The position numbers and the translations under genes were made by a program. A DNA stretch of 64,000 nucleotides from Warburgia ugandensis (taxonomy: Eukaryota; Streptophyta; Magnoliopsida; Canellales; Canellaceae): contig CP141127.1 in NCBI GenBank assembly GCA_035236585.1, forward strand, positions 66,197,495-66,261,494, read 5' to 3'. Shown piece by piece: positions 23,931 through 36,090 of this stretch (position 1 is the first letter of the stretch; the number at the start of each line of letters is the position of its first letter). The notes below the pieces were generated by a model. That model searched no databases, was not told the origin of the DNA, and saw nothing but the letters and a program-made list of their open reading frames with translations.

Positions 23931-25000
23931 TGTTGATAAGTGTTCAATTTTGTATAAAAAGTACCCAATTAGTAGTCCATGTGTTATAAATTAGAGTATA
24001 AAAGTCTAGCTTCTTTTCCAAATTTGATAACACATACATTTCTGACTTAATAATTCCAAATTTTTTCTTTTGTAGGTTAAGAGGCTAATTCAGAGTAAGT
24101 ATATGAATTATCATAAATTTCTAGGATTTTAATTGGGGTTTTTACTCTTTTGTAGGATGTTAGAAGATGATCCAACAGCCTACATTGCCCTTCACAGAGC
24201 TTTTTGCAAGTCAAACTATGTAGCTAGATCACTAGGGGTGTAGCAAGTGGCACACCACTATCGAGGGCTCAGGGGTGGAGCTCCCACAAGGTGCACAATC
24301 CTAAAAGATTATCCTAAGGCAAGCAAGGAAGCAATTGGAAGATTTTAAAGGTGACTAAAATGGGGTTGTTCACAAGCCATACAATCCCACCACCTCTGCA
24401 CAAGATCTATCTAAGCCAATTTAGTCATGGTCAAAGGTGACAAGCTAAATAAGCCATGAAGTCAAGAACTTAGACATGTAAGCCATTCAAGCCTTGAAGG
24501 TAAGGGAAGTAGCCACTCAAGCCAAGCAAAAGGTGCCATCAAGCCATGAGAGCCAATGTTGTATGATTATTGGATGGAGGTTGTTAGCAATTATCCAAAT
24601 GCAAAACTTGGATTTTCAAGGGGTAATTAGAAGGAGTTTAGGACAGAGTAAGATATTCATGCATAGGGTGACTAATTAAGAGAATCCATCTCTTTTCCTA
24701 CTTTTTCTCTCTCTTCCTTATCTTTTCTCTCTCTCCCTCTTCTTCCCTTTCCACATCTCCACATGAACCACTTAGAAGGGAAGGGAGTTCATGCCACTTT
24801 CCCAAAAAAGTGGTGCCTCCCCCTTCTAAAGTCAACCATCCCTCTTTCATCCCTCGTTATCTCTTTCCTATTTACTTGTCCATCTCTCTTTCCTACTTAT
24901 TTCCATCTTTATCTTAACTTGCACCTCACCCAAATAGGAATCCCACAATTTGTACAACTGGGAGGTGCACCACCCTAAAAATGTGGCACCTCCCACCTTG
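23931..25000 (+). repeat. 5' part of an LTR of the TGTTGATAAG family
   Basis: Starts TGTTGATAAGTG and matches the start of the complete LTR at 37347: ATAAAAAGTACCCAATTAGT and AACACATACATT-CTGACTTAAT blocks, then TTTTGTAGG repeated, and AAGCCATGAGAG. The right boundary near 25000 is approximate because both neighbours are diverged and pyrimidine-rich. Confidence 0.65.
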
Positions 25001-28000
25001 CCTTGTCACCTCAACCACCTTGCCATCTTGCCTACAGTAATAACTCCAAAAGTGTTCATAAAATTTAACACAAAATTATCTTGCTTCCCCTGCAAAACCA
25101 GATCTAGATTCATTCCCAAATTTCCAAAACTCCCAAAAATCTCTCATCTTTCACTTTCTCTCTCCTCTTTCTAATTGGAACAAGAGACCTAAATTTAATT
25201 AAACACTCTATTCCAAATTAAATATCACAAATCTCACCATTCATATTGTCATAGACTACCTTATCAATAAAACTATAAAAGAAAATTCAAGATCCAATAG
25301 TTCAAACAACGGGAAATCACAAGATAAGTAGTATTTGGGCAATCTTATCATCAAGTGGATATTCTTTTAAATTGGGCTGCAAAACCAACGTTTTTCTCTA
25401 ATCAGGTAGGTGGAAATTCTTTCCACACTTATTTCATGTTAATTTATATAATTTTTATTTTTCTAAATTTATTTTTAGGATAAAAATAATAAAAATCAAG
25501 TAAGAATAAGAACCCTCAAATTCTGGATAATGGACGGCTTAGATGGAAAACTAAGTTGTACAATCTATCTAAAAAGGTCCAAAACTCCTTGGGTGGAATT
25601 TTCATGAAATTTAATCAAGTTTTGAGCCTTTTATTGAAAAGGAATTGATTGGACGGTCCAAAAGGATTGTTTGATCTTCCTAAAAAGATCAGATCCCGGG
25701 ACGCCGCCTTGGGACACTACACGGAAAGGTGCCTTGTGGGAGTGTCTCCATGTGCGACACCGTCCCAGCGAAATGATCATGCAATAGCACTGGTCTTGGG
25801 AACGCATTATGGTGTGTGTCTCAATGACCGGAGTGCACCAACTGTTCTGCCCAACCGGCCTGCTCCGCCCGACTAATCACAACCGTCCTTTTCGCTAGGC
25901 CCAGGTCAAATCTGAACCCTTAGAATGACTGTGAACTTCAGTCTTCAATTGTGGAATCATCTGAACTCCAAATTAAGATTGGAAAGAAGCTATGGAAATC
26001 TTGTAAGTTTTATTTTCATTTGAAATCATAAAATTGATAAAAATATGCAAGATACTTACTATTTTTAGGAATTTAGCTTCTAATTTTCATGATCTTCAAG
26101 ATCCGAGATGATCAGTTCTTGGGGATCTACTAAAATGATTATATAATGTTAAAATAAAGTAATATCCATGATTTATTTTGACAAGATCTAACATAAAATG
26201 AGGAATCTACCCTTTATGGTAGAAAAACCCAAAAAATACAAAGGGACCCACTTAATCAATGAGATCAAGTATGATCAAACCTTTTGGGATGGATTGAATG
26301 AATGATATTATGATAGAATCCAGTTAGATCATGGATTAAATATGATAAAAACAAGTAGATATGCTCTTTAGATCTTAATGGAGTAAAAACCCTAAATGTA
26401 ATTAAAAGCCTTGATCTAAAGGAAAAGATCTAATGGTTGGATCATAAGTAAAAGTTTCTAATAATCTTAATCTAATTAGTTTAATCGTCTTTTATTTGAT
26501 AATAGAATTTTAAATGTGATTCATGTTAGGAAGCATGATAGTGTCATTCTTAAATTTTAGCATGCTATGCTCTAAATGTTATTAGTTTATTATTAGGTTG
26601 GTAATTTAATTATCTTAGGGTCATGTTAGTTTGAAATTAATATTTTAGCATGGTTCCATGAGATTACTAGTAAAATTTTATGTATTTCATAACTTAGGAT
26701 CGTGCCCTGAACCCAGTTTAAGTATAGTTTCATTTCATTAGGTCAAGTTACATTCATAGGAAGCATGTTAGTATAAATAGTTGCTAAATTTATATTGGAT
26801 TTATGCTTTAAAGTTTATGATTTATTTATTGTCAAATTTTATTAATAGATTCAAATGTTAAGTAGTTGTTAAGATATTTTGAGCATAAATCACCAAAAAT
26901 ATAAATTAATAGAATATAGAGATTCATGGACAATTAAGATAAGTGAATGACTTTGACTTAATATTAGTAAGGGCTATAGTTAGTTGGACAATACAAGGTC
27001 TATCAAATCCTTGGCCCAAACTAGGAGAACAATAAACCCCATGAATGACATTTTAAATGTTCATGCATTTAATTAAAATCAATTAGAAAGAGTAATTAGG
27101 GTTAAAATGCTCATAAGTACCTTATGAAAGGTTGAACTAAGGTCACTCTAGTGAATGCTGAACATGATGGTTAAAGGGGTTCTCTAATAGAGCCTTGCTC
27201 TTCCCCTACCTTCCATTGACATTTGTGAGGTTTAAATGCCTCCTTACATGAGGATTGAAGTAACTACTTTGTGTTCAGCCATTCAGCTAGTAAGCCTTAG
27301 TCAATTAGAAATAAGAGGAGTTGTCTAGACTTAGGATGGAATAAGTTATCTTCAACCAGTAAAACATTAAGTGGTTGAATAATAATAATATGAGCATAAA
27401 AGGGGTAAATTATCTAATCCTAATAAAAATTTTAAGGTAAGGATGATCAAACAAGATCAATAGGATCTTGAATGATCAAGAACAATAAGAATCCTAATGT
27501 TGTATTTTAGTATATATCTATGTATGTATGTTGTAGACAAATCTAGGTAGAGAATCCAAACTCTTGATCAAATGTTATTCAAGGAAGAGAACTAAGATCA
27601 TCCTCCTTAGGGATGATCAAACAACTAAACTTAGATCAAAGAAGAACTAAATGATAGAAGATCTAAGCTCTTGATCTTTATCAACAAGTATAAATTATTG
27701 ATTAAAGGATTTATGAAAGATCAAGATCAACGAAAGGAATACATAAAGACTTAGAATAGAAAATACTTAGATCTGAAAGATTAGAAGATCATTTTAACCG
27801 TCAGATCTATTGATCAATACTATCTGAGAAAGATAGATCATGATAGGACACAAGATCTAGATCCTTTATATCAAAGGACAAGATTAGACAAAGAATTTAG
27901 ATAGGATAAAAATATAGGATTATTCAGATTGTATAAATATTGACTGCATGTATAGATTTATAAATTTCATACATCAATCAGGATCATGGAAGATTTGAAG

Positions 28001-29547
28001 AGATGAATCACTACTTAAAGGTAGGAGGATTTTATGAATGCATCTACATAAGAAATATATGTTGAATACATGATCTTATGTCTGGAAATGTTGACAAGTA
28101 TAATGTAAATACTTGTATTAAATGCATTGAAAACCCTTATGATCCAACCAAAGCACATATGAAATGGTTAAGTTAGAATTGAGGAAAACCCTAAGTGAAT
28201 AGGGAACCAGAAGGTATTCCAACCCTAGAAAAATAGACAAATTTTTTTATAAGTATAAAAATCAATACATGGGAATCATTCATATAGAATGGTGATCCCT
28301 AAACCTATATGAACATGGGTATCATTCATTGTAAATGATGATCCCTAAGTTTGACGTGAAATCCCATCCTCAGTATAAGAATACCAAAATACAAGGATGA
28401 TGATATAAACAGATAAGACATCTGATAAGTAAAAGAATAATTTATATACAAGCAAGGAGGCTTGTAGCTTTTGTTTTAAACAGGCGTATGCCTGGGGATG
28501 CTATGCTAGGAGGGTCACAACAGTTTGGCCATCAACTCTCCAAAATGTGGTATATATGATGATACCATGCCCAAAGAGAAGCAAAATGTCAGGTGGAGCA
28601 ATTATGGGAAGGCCACTACTGTGACGGTTTATCTCCCCATATAGACATGACATAGATGATTTTCCACATTTGGTATCCATGGAGTACGAAAGCAGTTATC
28701 TGAGCATGCTAGTACAGATCAAACTGCAGCATAGTAGTCATTTGAGTATTTTGCATTATGATGCATGGCATAATGAGATGTCAATACTATGCAAATAAGG
28801 GAGTATTTTCCTAGTAGAGTCTAGATGTTTTATTAACTCTGTATGGCTGAGTGTGATGATATTGCCTAAATGAGGGAGTATTTTCTAGCAAAGTCTGGAT
28901 GATTGACCAACTCAGTGTGTCTGAGTGTGACTATTGATTTTTGAGATATTAACTATTTTCCATGGTTTTGACCGTATATATATATACGACATATATAGTA
29001 TGTATGTGTTCGGATGTACATATATGACAAAGTAAAGAGATTGAACCATGAGTATGAATAATGGGATTATGAATTATTAGCATTATACTATCAAATTATT
29101 ATGCTTCTTGAATCCCCTACCAAGCATAGCTTGCTGAGATATTGTAAATGTTTGAATGTTTACAATATCTTAGATACAGAGAAGGAGAATTAAGAGCTCA
29201 AGACTTAAGAAGGCTTAGAAGAATAATCAATCAGGGTATATCCCTTGAAGACATGTATTTTTATTTGACAGCATTGTATTGTATTGAGAGTTTTTATTGT
29301 ATGATGAGCTTTGAAATTTGGATTTTGTAATTTGGACAAGTATTGTATTGATCTTCGAGTTGTACTATGAATCACTAGATGGATTCTAGAATTTAATAAA
29401 AGTATATTTCTTCAATGGAATTTATCTTATACAAAATTCTACTTATGTTATGTATGAAGTGATGACTTGGGTTTTACAAAACAAGTTCTAAAGAAAAGAA
29501 TTTTCGCTGCTTTGTTCTGAGAATTTTTTTTACGACTAAGGGCACCC

Positions 29548-31094
29548 ACTTTTCTACTTTCCTTTTTTACTCAACCACCCACTTTCCTACTTAGAGTCAT
29601 ATGTCTAATTCTCCTTTCTCATCTTAGGATAGGATCTTGTCCATTTAGAAACAAATACTATAAATACCTATGGATTTCATGCCCAATGGAAGTAGAGGAG
29701 TTGATTTCCATCTCCTTGAAAAGTGAAGTTTCATCCAAAGGAGATCTAAGACTCTTTGACTACTTTTCTTTTGGGGTTTTCCACGAAAATTTTCAAGATT
29801 CCATTCCTTGTTTCTTACACTTCAATTCTAGGTTAGATCAAATTCATTACTTTGTTACTTTGTTTTATTGCTTTTGTTCCTTGTTTTTGTTGCCTTACTT
29901 TCACCCACATTTTTATGCCTTTTCATTCCTTGAATCTTGCTTTCACTCCACATATTTTTCTTATTTAATTCTTCAACATCCAAGTTACTTTTTCTATGGT
30001 AGTAATAGCCAAGAGAAATAGTAGCTTGAATTTCTTTTGTTTCCCTCTCATAGTGCTCCTGTTTCTTGCTTGGATCACCTTATTTTGCCTTTGACTATTT
30101 GCTTATTCCTTACTTCTTTTATCCATCTTTTCCTTTAATTTTCTCTCTTGAATTCACATGCACAATTTTCAGCTTTATTCTCTATGTGCATGTGCACCAT
30201 TGTTGGATGTAATTTTGCATCAATGAATGCATTTTTTTCAAGGGCATTGTTACTATTTAATTCTAGTAGTGAAGTACTTTTAGTTGTGAGTGATATTATC
30301 CATGAAAAGTTCTTGATAGTTTACTTTCATGGCTTGATTGATTTGACATTGAAATATACCATGTTGCTAGAATTTTTCATCTTATGTTTCATGTACAATG
30401 TCCAACGGTCCATACACCTTGTCTACTTAAAATCTTAGGAACCCATTTAGATTTTTAGTTAATTTAGTGAGTGTTTTGATTCTTTTTCATGTTATCTAGC
30501 TTTTAATTCATGTTTTTTGGTCTTTTCCCAATCCATGAACCTTGCACACACTTTCGTGAGCCATGCACATGGTGATTGAAGTTGGATTCTCTTAGTTAGT
30601 TGTTGATGTTTATTTAGATTAGTTTAAATTCTAGTGGTTACTTGTTTTGTATCTTAAGTTAGTTTGGGAAGTCTTTTATTTGATTTTAGGAAGATCTAAT
30701 TGCAAGAAGTCTCAAAATTAGGAAGGTATTATTTTAGGAAAGTTTCCTTTTTTAGTAAGTTTCTTAAGTAAAGTTTCCTAGTTTCATTTGTTCTAGTTTT
30801 GCCTTAGTTTATTTTATTGAATGCATGGTAGTTAGGAAAGTTTCTAATTTCATTAAATATCTATATATTTTTAAAAAAATTCTTTAGTTGTAGTTTCTAG
30901 TTTGATGCATGTTTCCAATTCATGGTGCTTAAACTCCTAGTTTAATCAAAACCATCTCTCTTTAGCTAAAGATAAATTATTTAAATAAGATCCAATCAAT
31001 TGAAAATTCTCTTAAATTTCTTATGGGACTGACCTCTATCATGTGCAATTTCTACTTTGATTTGTGTGCTTGCAAGTAATTTTAAAGCCACACC
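29548..31094 (+). repeat. 3' part of an LTR of the TGTTGATAAG family
   Basis: Corresponds to about 38290-40306. A TATA box is at 29658-29667 (versus 38649-38658), TTTAGGAAAGTTTCCTTTTT-like runs recur, and the end reads GGGACTGACCTC...GCTTGCAAGTAATTTTAAAGCCACACCA. The terminus ACACCA equals that of the 37347-40306 LTR. Whether this is the continuation of 23931-~25000 or a separate insertion is unclear. Confidence 0.7.
29658..29667 (+). promoter_or_regulatory. TATA box in LTR fragment
   Basis: CTATAAATAC, at the position equivalent to the TATA box at 38649-38658 in the complete LTR of the same family. Confidence 0.45.
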
Positions 31095-31201
31095 ATTTGC
31101 CTACCTGACATTTGTTAAAAAAAACATTGTGTCACACACACACACACACATATATATATTTGCTTTTCATGACTTGGTTTTATATGATGAGCATGTTATT
31201 T
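31095..31201. other. Short spacer with CA/TA microsatellite
   Basis: Between an LTR end (ACACCA at 31094) and an LTR start (TGTCACACC at 31202). Contains (CA)n(TA)n at about 31134-31160. Nothing else is recognised. Confidence 0.5.
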
Positions 31202-31716
31202 TGTCACACCCATGTCCTAAATAGTAGGTTAAACATGAATTAATTGGTTAATCTTCTCAGATTTGGTGAAACAGGACAACCAAGGCGGGATTGAGCAGGT
31301 GGGCCTTGCATGAGTTTAGTTGCAAATTGAAGGTAGTTTCAGGTAAATTTTGAATCTTTAGAAATTATTAAATAGTGTATCTTATTAAAGATTAAATAAC
31401 TTGAAATTTTATTCTAGATTCATAGCAAATTCACATGAATTTTTCTTTAAAATGAAATTTTTTTCATAAATCAAGTAACTATAAATTAATTTAAAAATAA
31501 ATTAAAAACATTGAAATTTGATGATGAAAGGTTGATTATTAGATTGTTCTCTATGAGAGATTTCCAACAACACTAAGAATGCATGAAATAGAGACCAAAA
31601 CTCAAAAATTCCAAAAAAAATTTACAAATGCAAGGGGGGTCCAAATTGATAATCATAACCCCCACACTAACTCTTTTGCACAATGTCATAGGGAAGCAAG
31701 TTGACACGTGGGATTC
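31202..31716 (+). repeat. Partial 5' LTR of the deleted chromovirus
   Basis: Starts TGTCACACCCATG and is repeated from about 31360 onward at 32763-33107 (shared TTGAAATTTTATTCTAGATT and GACACGTGGGA-TT ends). It stops where integrase coding begins, so the rest of the LTR and most internal sequence was deleted. Confidence 0.75.
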
Positions 31717-32720
31717 AAGAGACACTTTTGGTGGAAAGGCATGAAGAGGGACATTGCTGAGTTTGTTGCTTGATGTTTGACATGTCAACAGGTTAAAGAG
31801 AACATTACAAACCTATATAGCCTTTACCAATGGAAGAATGGAAGTAGGAGCACATTACCATGGAATTTGGGGTTGGTATTCTGCGTAGTAGGCAAGGTTG
31901 GAATAGCATATGGGTCATTGTTGATAGATTGACCAAGTTAGTGCACTTCTTGCCAGTGAAGGTCACTAATTCACTTGAGACATTGAGTCGACTATACGTA
32001 GGTGAGATTGTAAGATTACATGGGGTACTTGTATCCATTGTGTCAGATAGAGATACGAGGTTTACTTCCCAATTCTAGATGGATTTGCAGGAACCGACAG
32101 GTATAAGGTTGACTTTTAACTGTGCATTTGATCCCCAAACAGATGGACAATCTGAGAGAGTGATTCTGGTGCTCAAAGTTATGTTGAGAACTTGTGTGCT
32201 AGACTTTCAAGATAAGTAGGCTGAACATCTACCATTTGTGGAGTCCTCCTACAACAACATTTTTCAATCTAGTATAGGGATGGTGCCATTTAAGGCATTG
32301 TATGGTAGACCATGCCAATCCCCAATTTGTTGGGCAGAGGTTGGTGAGGCATCATTATTAGGCCTTGAGGTAGACAGAGACGCTACAGAAAAGGTGAAGC
32401 AAATTAGACAATAGTTGTTGACAGCTCAGCGTTGAACCAAGAGTTATGCTCACCGAAGGAGGTGGCACTTAGAGTTCGAAGTAGGAGATTATGTGTTCTT
32501 AAAAGCTTAGCCAAGACCAAGAGTGACACATTTTGGCAAGCGTGGGAAGTTATCTCCTTCATTTATTGGACCTTTAGAGATTCTAGATCAGGTTGGACAA
32601 GTTGTTTATCATTTGGCCTCGCCTCCACAATTCTAGCAGATTCACGATGTTTTTCATGTGTTGATACTACAAAATTATGAGCAAGACCCATCTCATGTTT
32701 TTGACTGGACATATCTTACC
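31717..32720 (+). pseudogene. pol: Integrase fragment of Ty3/gypsy chromovirus
   Basis: Begins inside the zinc-binding domain (HFWWKGMKRDIAEFVA, then CLTCQQVK). It continues with [69 protein letters not shown] and the GPY module GPLEILDQVGQVVYHLA with QIHDVFHV. The second catalytic Asp and the Glu are present. The first is Glu in ITMEFGVG, where Asp is usual. Several in-frame TAG/TAA codons and shifts break it. No chromodomain is clear before the LTR resumes. Confidence 0.88.
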
Positions 32721-34456
32721 ATCAAGTGGATGTTTTGTATGAGGAGAAACTGATACATGTGCTTTAGAACTTATTAAATTGTGTATCTTGTTAAGGATTA
32801 AATAACTTGAAATTTTATTCTAGATTCATAGAAAATTTAAAGGAATTTTGCTTTAAAATGATGTTTTTATCATAAATTAAGTAATTAAAAATTAATTTAA
32901 AAATCAATTAAAACATTGAAATTTGATGATGAAAGGTTGGTCATTGGATTTTGCTTGGTGAGAACTTTCCAACAACATAAACAATGAGTGAAACAGAGGC
33001 CGGAACTCAAACATTTTACAAAATGAAAGGGGGTGCAAATTGATAATGGCACCCCTTGAACTAACTCTTTTACACAGTGTCACAAGAAAGCGAGTCGACA
33101 CGTGGGAGTTAGACTTGCCAAGAGGACTAAACCCCCCTCTCCACCTATCAGTGACAGGAAAGCAAGGGAAAAGCCATTGCCAATGGCTTTCCCCTATCAT
33201 TTCTCTTTCCATCACTCTCTCTGATCACCTCACTTGCATTCAACTCCTCTTCTAATCAAGCTCCCCACATAGATCGTCACTTTCCCTAGTCACCTCTCTC
33301 TCAACTAAGCTCCTCACCCTTGCATCTCTCCCCATATCTTGTTCTCACTCCCTCCATTCTCTCTAACAAGCTACAGATGACGTAACAGACTCTATTGGCG
33401 ACATCTTTGCAAACAATGATTAGATGATAAGTTGCATGCAAAATTGATAGGTAGGCCATCCACCCACTGATGTCTCTATCATTTGTTTCTCTCCCTATCT
33501 TTTCCCTCCTAGTTGTTCCCAAGACTGTTCCTACTATTACTATTACCTTTTTTTGGTGACAAAAATGGTGAAACTTATGATGAAGCCAACTAGTTGAAAA
33601 AACACAGTCAATATAACAACATTTGATCAATGATCAGAACCATTCATTTTTTTCCTTAGATGGTTACAAATGCCTCTAATTTCATGAAAATCCATCAAGT
33701 AAGGACACTAGAAAATAAGAAAAATATTTAAAATGGTGACTTTTAGAATGTTAGAAAAATTTTGGCCAAAAATTGTGGTTTGGAAGAAATTAAAAGGGGA
33801 AAATATAAAAAAAAACAAAAATTCAACAATTTCAAGCATTTCCATGTAAAAATTTCACAAAAGGGTAATGTTTGTGTCACTAGTGATGACCAGAATCCGG
33901 TCACACTCTTCGGCAATGACGACATTTTCCAACGAATCCCTAAAAATGTGAAAAATTGAAAATTTTGTGATTTGTATAAATCACAAGTGATCATTTCATT
34001 TGTGAAGATGGATCATCAATGAATAATCAATTAATCCTTGAAATTTTTTATCAAAAACTTGGTAGTGTGTAGGAGAAAACTGAGATCTCAGCATCTGATC
34101 ATTAAAAATATGGTTGGAAGATAGATCTGTGTAAAATATAACTTCAAATACCTGTAATTAATGAATTGTGACAAAAATAATAGACCAATTATGGACTATT
34201 TGATGGAAGATCTGATCTAACCATCCAAAACTTGATCTCTGATGATTGAAGGTTAGGAAAGGCAATCAGACCATGGATTATGGCTAAGATCATGGAATTG
34301 CTGAATAACTTACCTTAAATGATGAAAATTAAAACTTCTAGAGGTACGTGCTTGATCTAGACTATCGATTTAAAACACATGGTGTTGATCTAAGTAGATA
34401 GTGACCAATTGGTGTCCTGATCATCAATCTAAATATCTAAGTTTGGATCAATGACA

Positions 34457-34466
34457 TTATAAATAG
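34457..34466 (+). promoter_or_regulatory. TATA box in LTR
   Basis: TTATAAATAG on the plus strand, within the LTR, followed by about 1.6 kb of leader-like LTR sequence. Function inferred from position. Confidence 0.4.
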
Positions 34467-34759
34467 AGATCTTGATGTAATTATAGTAAATTACGCAAAA
34501 TTCTAAAATTTACTTAGAACTTATATTATTAACACAAGTTTGGTGAGTTATACTTAGAACTCAAGTAAGTACCCTAAACCTTTTTTTATCCTTAATTCTT
34601 ATTAATGTCTTCACCTGAAATTAATATCATGAATGTATAGAATAAATACATTATCAGATTAGTTGAATGGATGATATGAATTGCAATTACTTATTGAAAT
34701 TGTCGTATGATATTCTAATTAACTACACTTAACTATTATGATGATGCAAATTGTAATAA

Positions 34760-35344
34760 AATGGTCAATCCCAAGATAGTAAGCTATGAGGGCCGCCCAG
34801 TAAACTGTGATGATGCCTTTCAAGATAGTAAACCCTGAGGGAAAGGGCTACTTGGTTGATTGCAACTAAGGTAATGCCTCCCAAGATGGTAAACCCTAAA
34901 GAATAAATTGTTGGTTATTAAGCCTTCCAAGATGGCAAATCCTAAGGGAAAAGGGCTGCTTGGTTCTTCAGAATCACGGTGGAGCCATCCAATATGGTAA
35001 ACCTTGAGGGAAAGGGATGTTTACTCTTTTGGGATCACGGTAGAGCTACCTAAGATGGTAAACCTTGAGGGATGAGCTGGCAAACTTGAGTCTTTCAAGA
35101 TAGTAAGAGCAAAAGGGCTACCTGGTTGATTGTGATTACGGTGGAGCTGCCCAAGATGGTAAGTCCTAAGGGAACCTGATATTGGAACCAGCCAAAATGG
35201 TATATCTTAAGGGGAAGGGCTGCCTGGTTCTTTGGGATATGGTGAAGTAGGCCAAGATGATAAACCTTGAGGGTTTGGTTTCCTTATGTATATACTCATA
35301 GTGGGCCACCCAAGATGGTAAACCTTGAGCGAGATGACTACTTG
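34760..35344. repeat. Degenerate tandem array, unit about 60-75 bp
   Basis: About nine copies of a unit centred on CCAAGATGGTAAACCTTGAG with an AAGGGCTGCCTGGTT extension, irregularly spaced. It lies in the downstream part of the LTR. Confidence 0.85.
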
Positions 35345-35520
35345 ATTAGTGTGATGATTTCTTATTTCTTGTTGCTAAGGAAATAATCAAATGAAATACA
35401 TTCCTATATGGTTTTATCTGAATGCTATGCTTATTAGTGTGATGATTTCTTATTTCTTATTGCTGAGGAAATAATCAAATGAAATACATTCCTATATGGT
35501 TTTATCTGAATGCTATGCTT
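35345..35520. repeat. 88-bp tandem duplication
   Basis: Units 35345-35432 and 35433-35520 differ at two positions by hand comparison, so the duplication is recent relative to the surrounding LTR. Confidence 0.95.
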
Positions 35521-36090
35521 ATGTTTTACAGTTTGACTTTAGAATAAAGTTTATAACTTCGATGGGTTTGTTTGCATGCTCTGATTTGTCCTGTGGCTGG
35601 ACATGGATGGGAAGTTGATATTACAAGGTTCTAATAATATGTGCTACTTTGGTCATTACCGGTCAAGAGTGGAAATAAATGTTCCATGTTTGGATATGAA
35701 TATGCAATTCAGCCAAGCTTAACAAGAATGGTAGGATATGCATGGGTTTCGTTCTTTTTCCTTATTGGGCTTCACAGCTTACCTTATTAATTTTTAGTTA
35801 TCAATCAAGCTGACAAAGGGAAGGCTCTTGATGAAAAAAAATGAAGCTTGACTAAGTGATGATTTCACATTTTGCATTGCATATGTATGTTGGTAGTGAG
35901 TATGAGCCATGTTCAATTATCTGATGAGTAACCCTGTGCATCTATTTCTAACATTCTATATATTTTATGTTGATGGTGTGCACATGGGATTCAATTAAAC
36001 TTGGGGTTAGCATGTAGAGGTTTTAGTAATTTACTTTGATGAATTATATGGAGGCTGAGTCTCCTATATAGGTTTTATAATTATTATACT

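Larger units (their letters stand above)
21311..29547 (+). mobile_element. Older Tekay-like chromovirus, 3' part
   Basis: A plus-strand retrotransposon remnant that received CACTA-1. It runs from RNase H through integrase and chromodomain (21311-22980) to a polypurine-like TTGTAGGGGGTAATAA and an LTR from 23000. The part upstream of RNase H must lie beyond the CACTA-1 left end, outside the window. The LTR from about 25030 aligns with the reverse complement of 540-4590. A piece of another LTR family is present at 23931-~25000. Confidence 0.8.
23000..29547 (+). repeat. LTR of the older Tekay-like chromovirus, interrupted and 3'-truncated
   Basis: The LTR starts TATAACATCTC directly after the polypurine tract (canonical TGTAAC with G to A). 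From about 25030 it aligns with the reverse complement of the 540-5191 LTR: GATTGGAACAAGAGACCTAA at about 25175, a GC-rich block at 25680-25920, ATGGTAGAAAAACCC near 26218, and AAGAAAAGAATTTTCGCTGC near 29492. The final ~60 bp are missing because the match stops near 29547, where a different LTR family begins. Sequence at 23931-~25000 belongs to that second family. Confidence 0.75.
31202..36090 (+). mobile_element. Internally deleted chromovirus (integrase fragment between LTR pieces)
   Basis: An LTR start TGTCACACCCATGTCC at 31202 runs to 31716, followed directly by integrase sequence (31717-~32720), then by a second LTR copy lacking its start (from about 32763). The segments 31360-31716 and 32763-33107 are direct repeats. 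Gag, protease and reverse transcriptase are absent. The right end is not sharply defined; LTR-like sequence continues to about 36090. Confidence 0.7.
32763..36090 (+). repeat. Second (3') LTR of the deleted chromovirus, start missing
   Basis: Aligned with 31360-31716 over its first ~345 bp, then continues through a TATA box at 34457-34466, a tandem array (34760-35340), an 88-bp tandem duplication (35345-35520) and a TTGGGCTTCACAGCTTACC block near 35765 typical of chromovirus LTRs. The end is approximate. Confidence 0.6.

Noticed and set aside
34760..35344. CRISPR-like array
   Set aside because: Units are imperfect, spacing is irregular, there are no unique spacers of constant length, and the context is a plant LTR.
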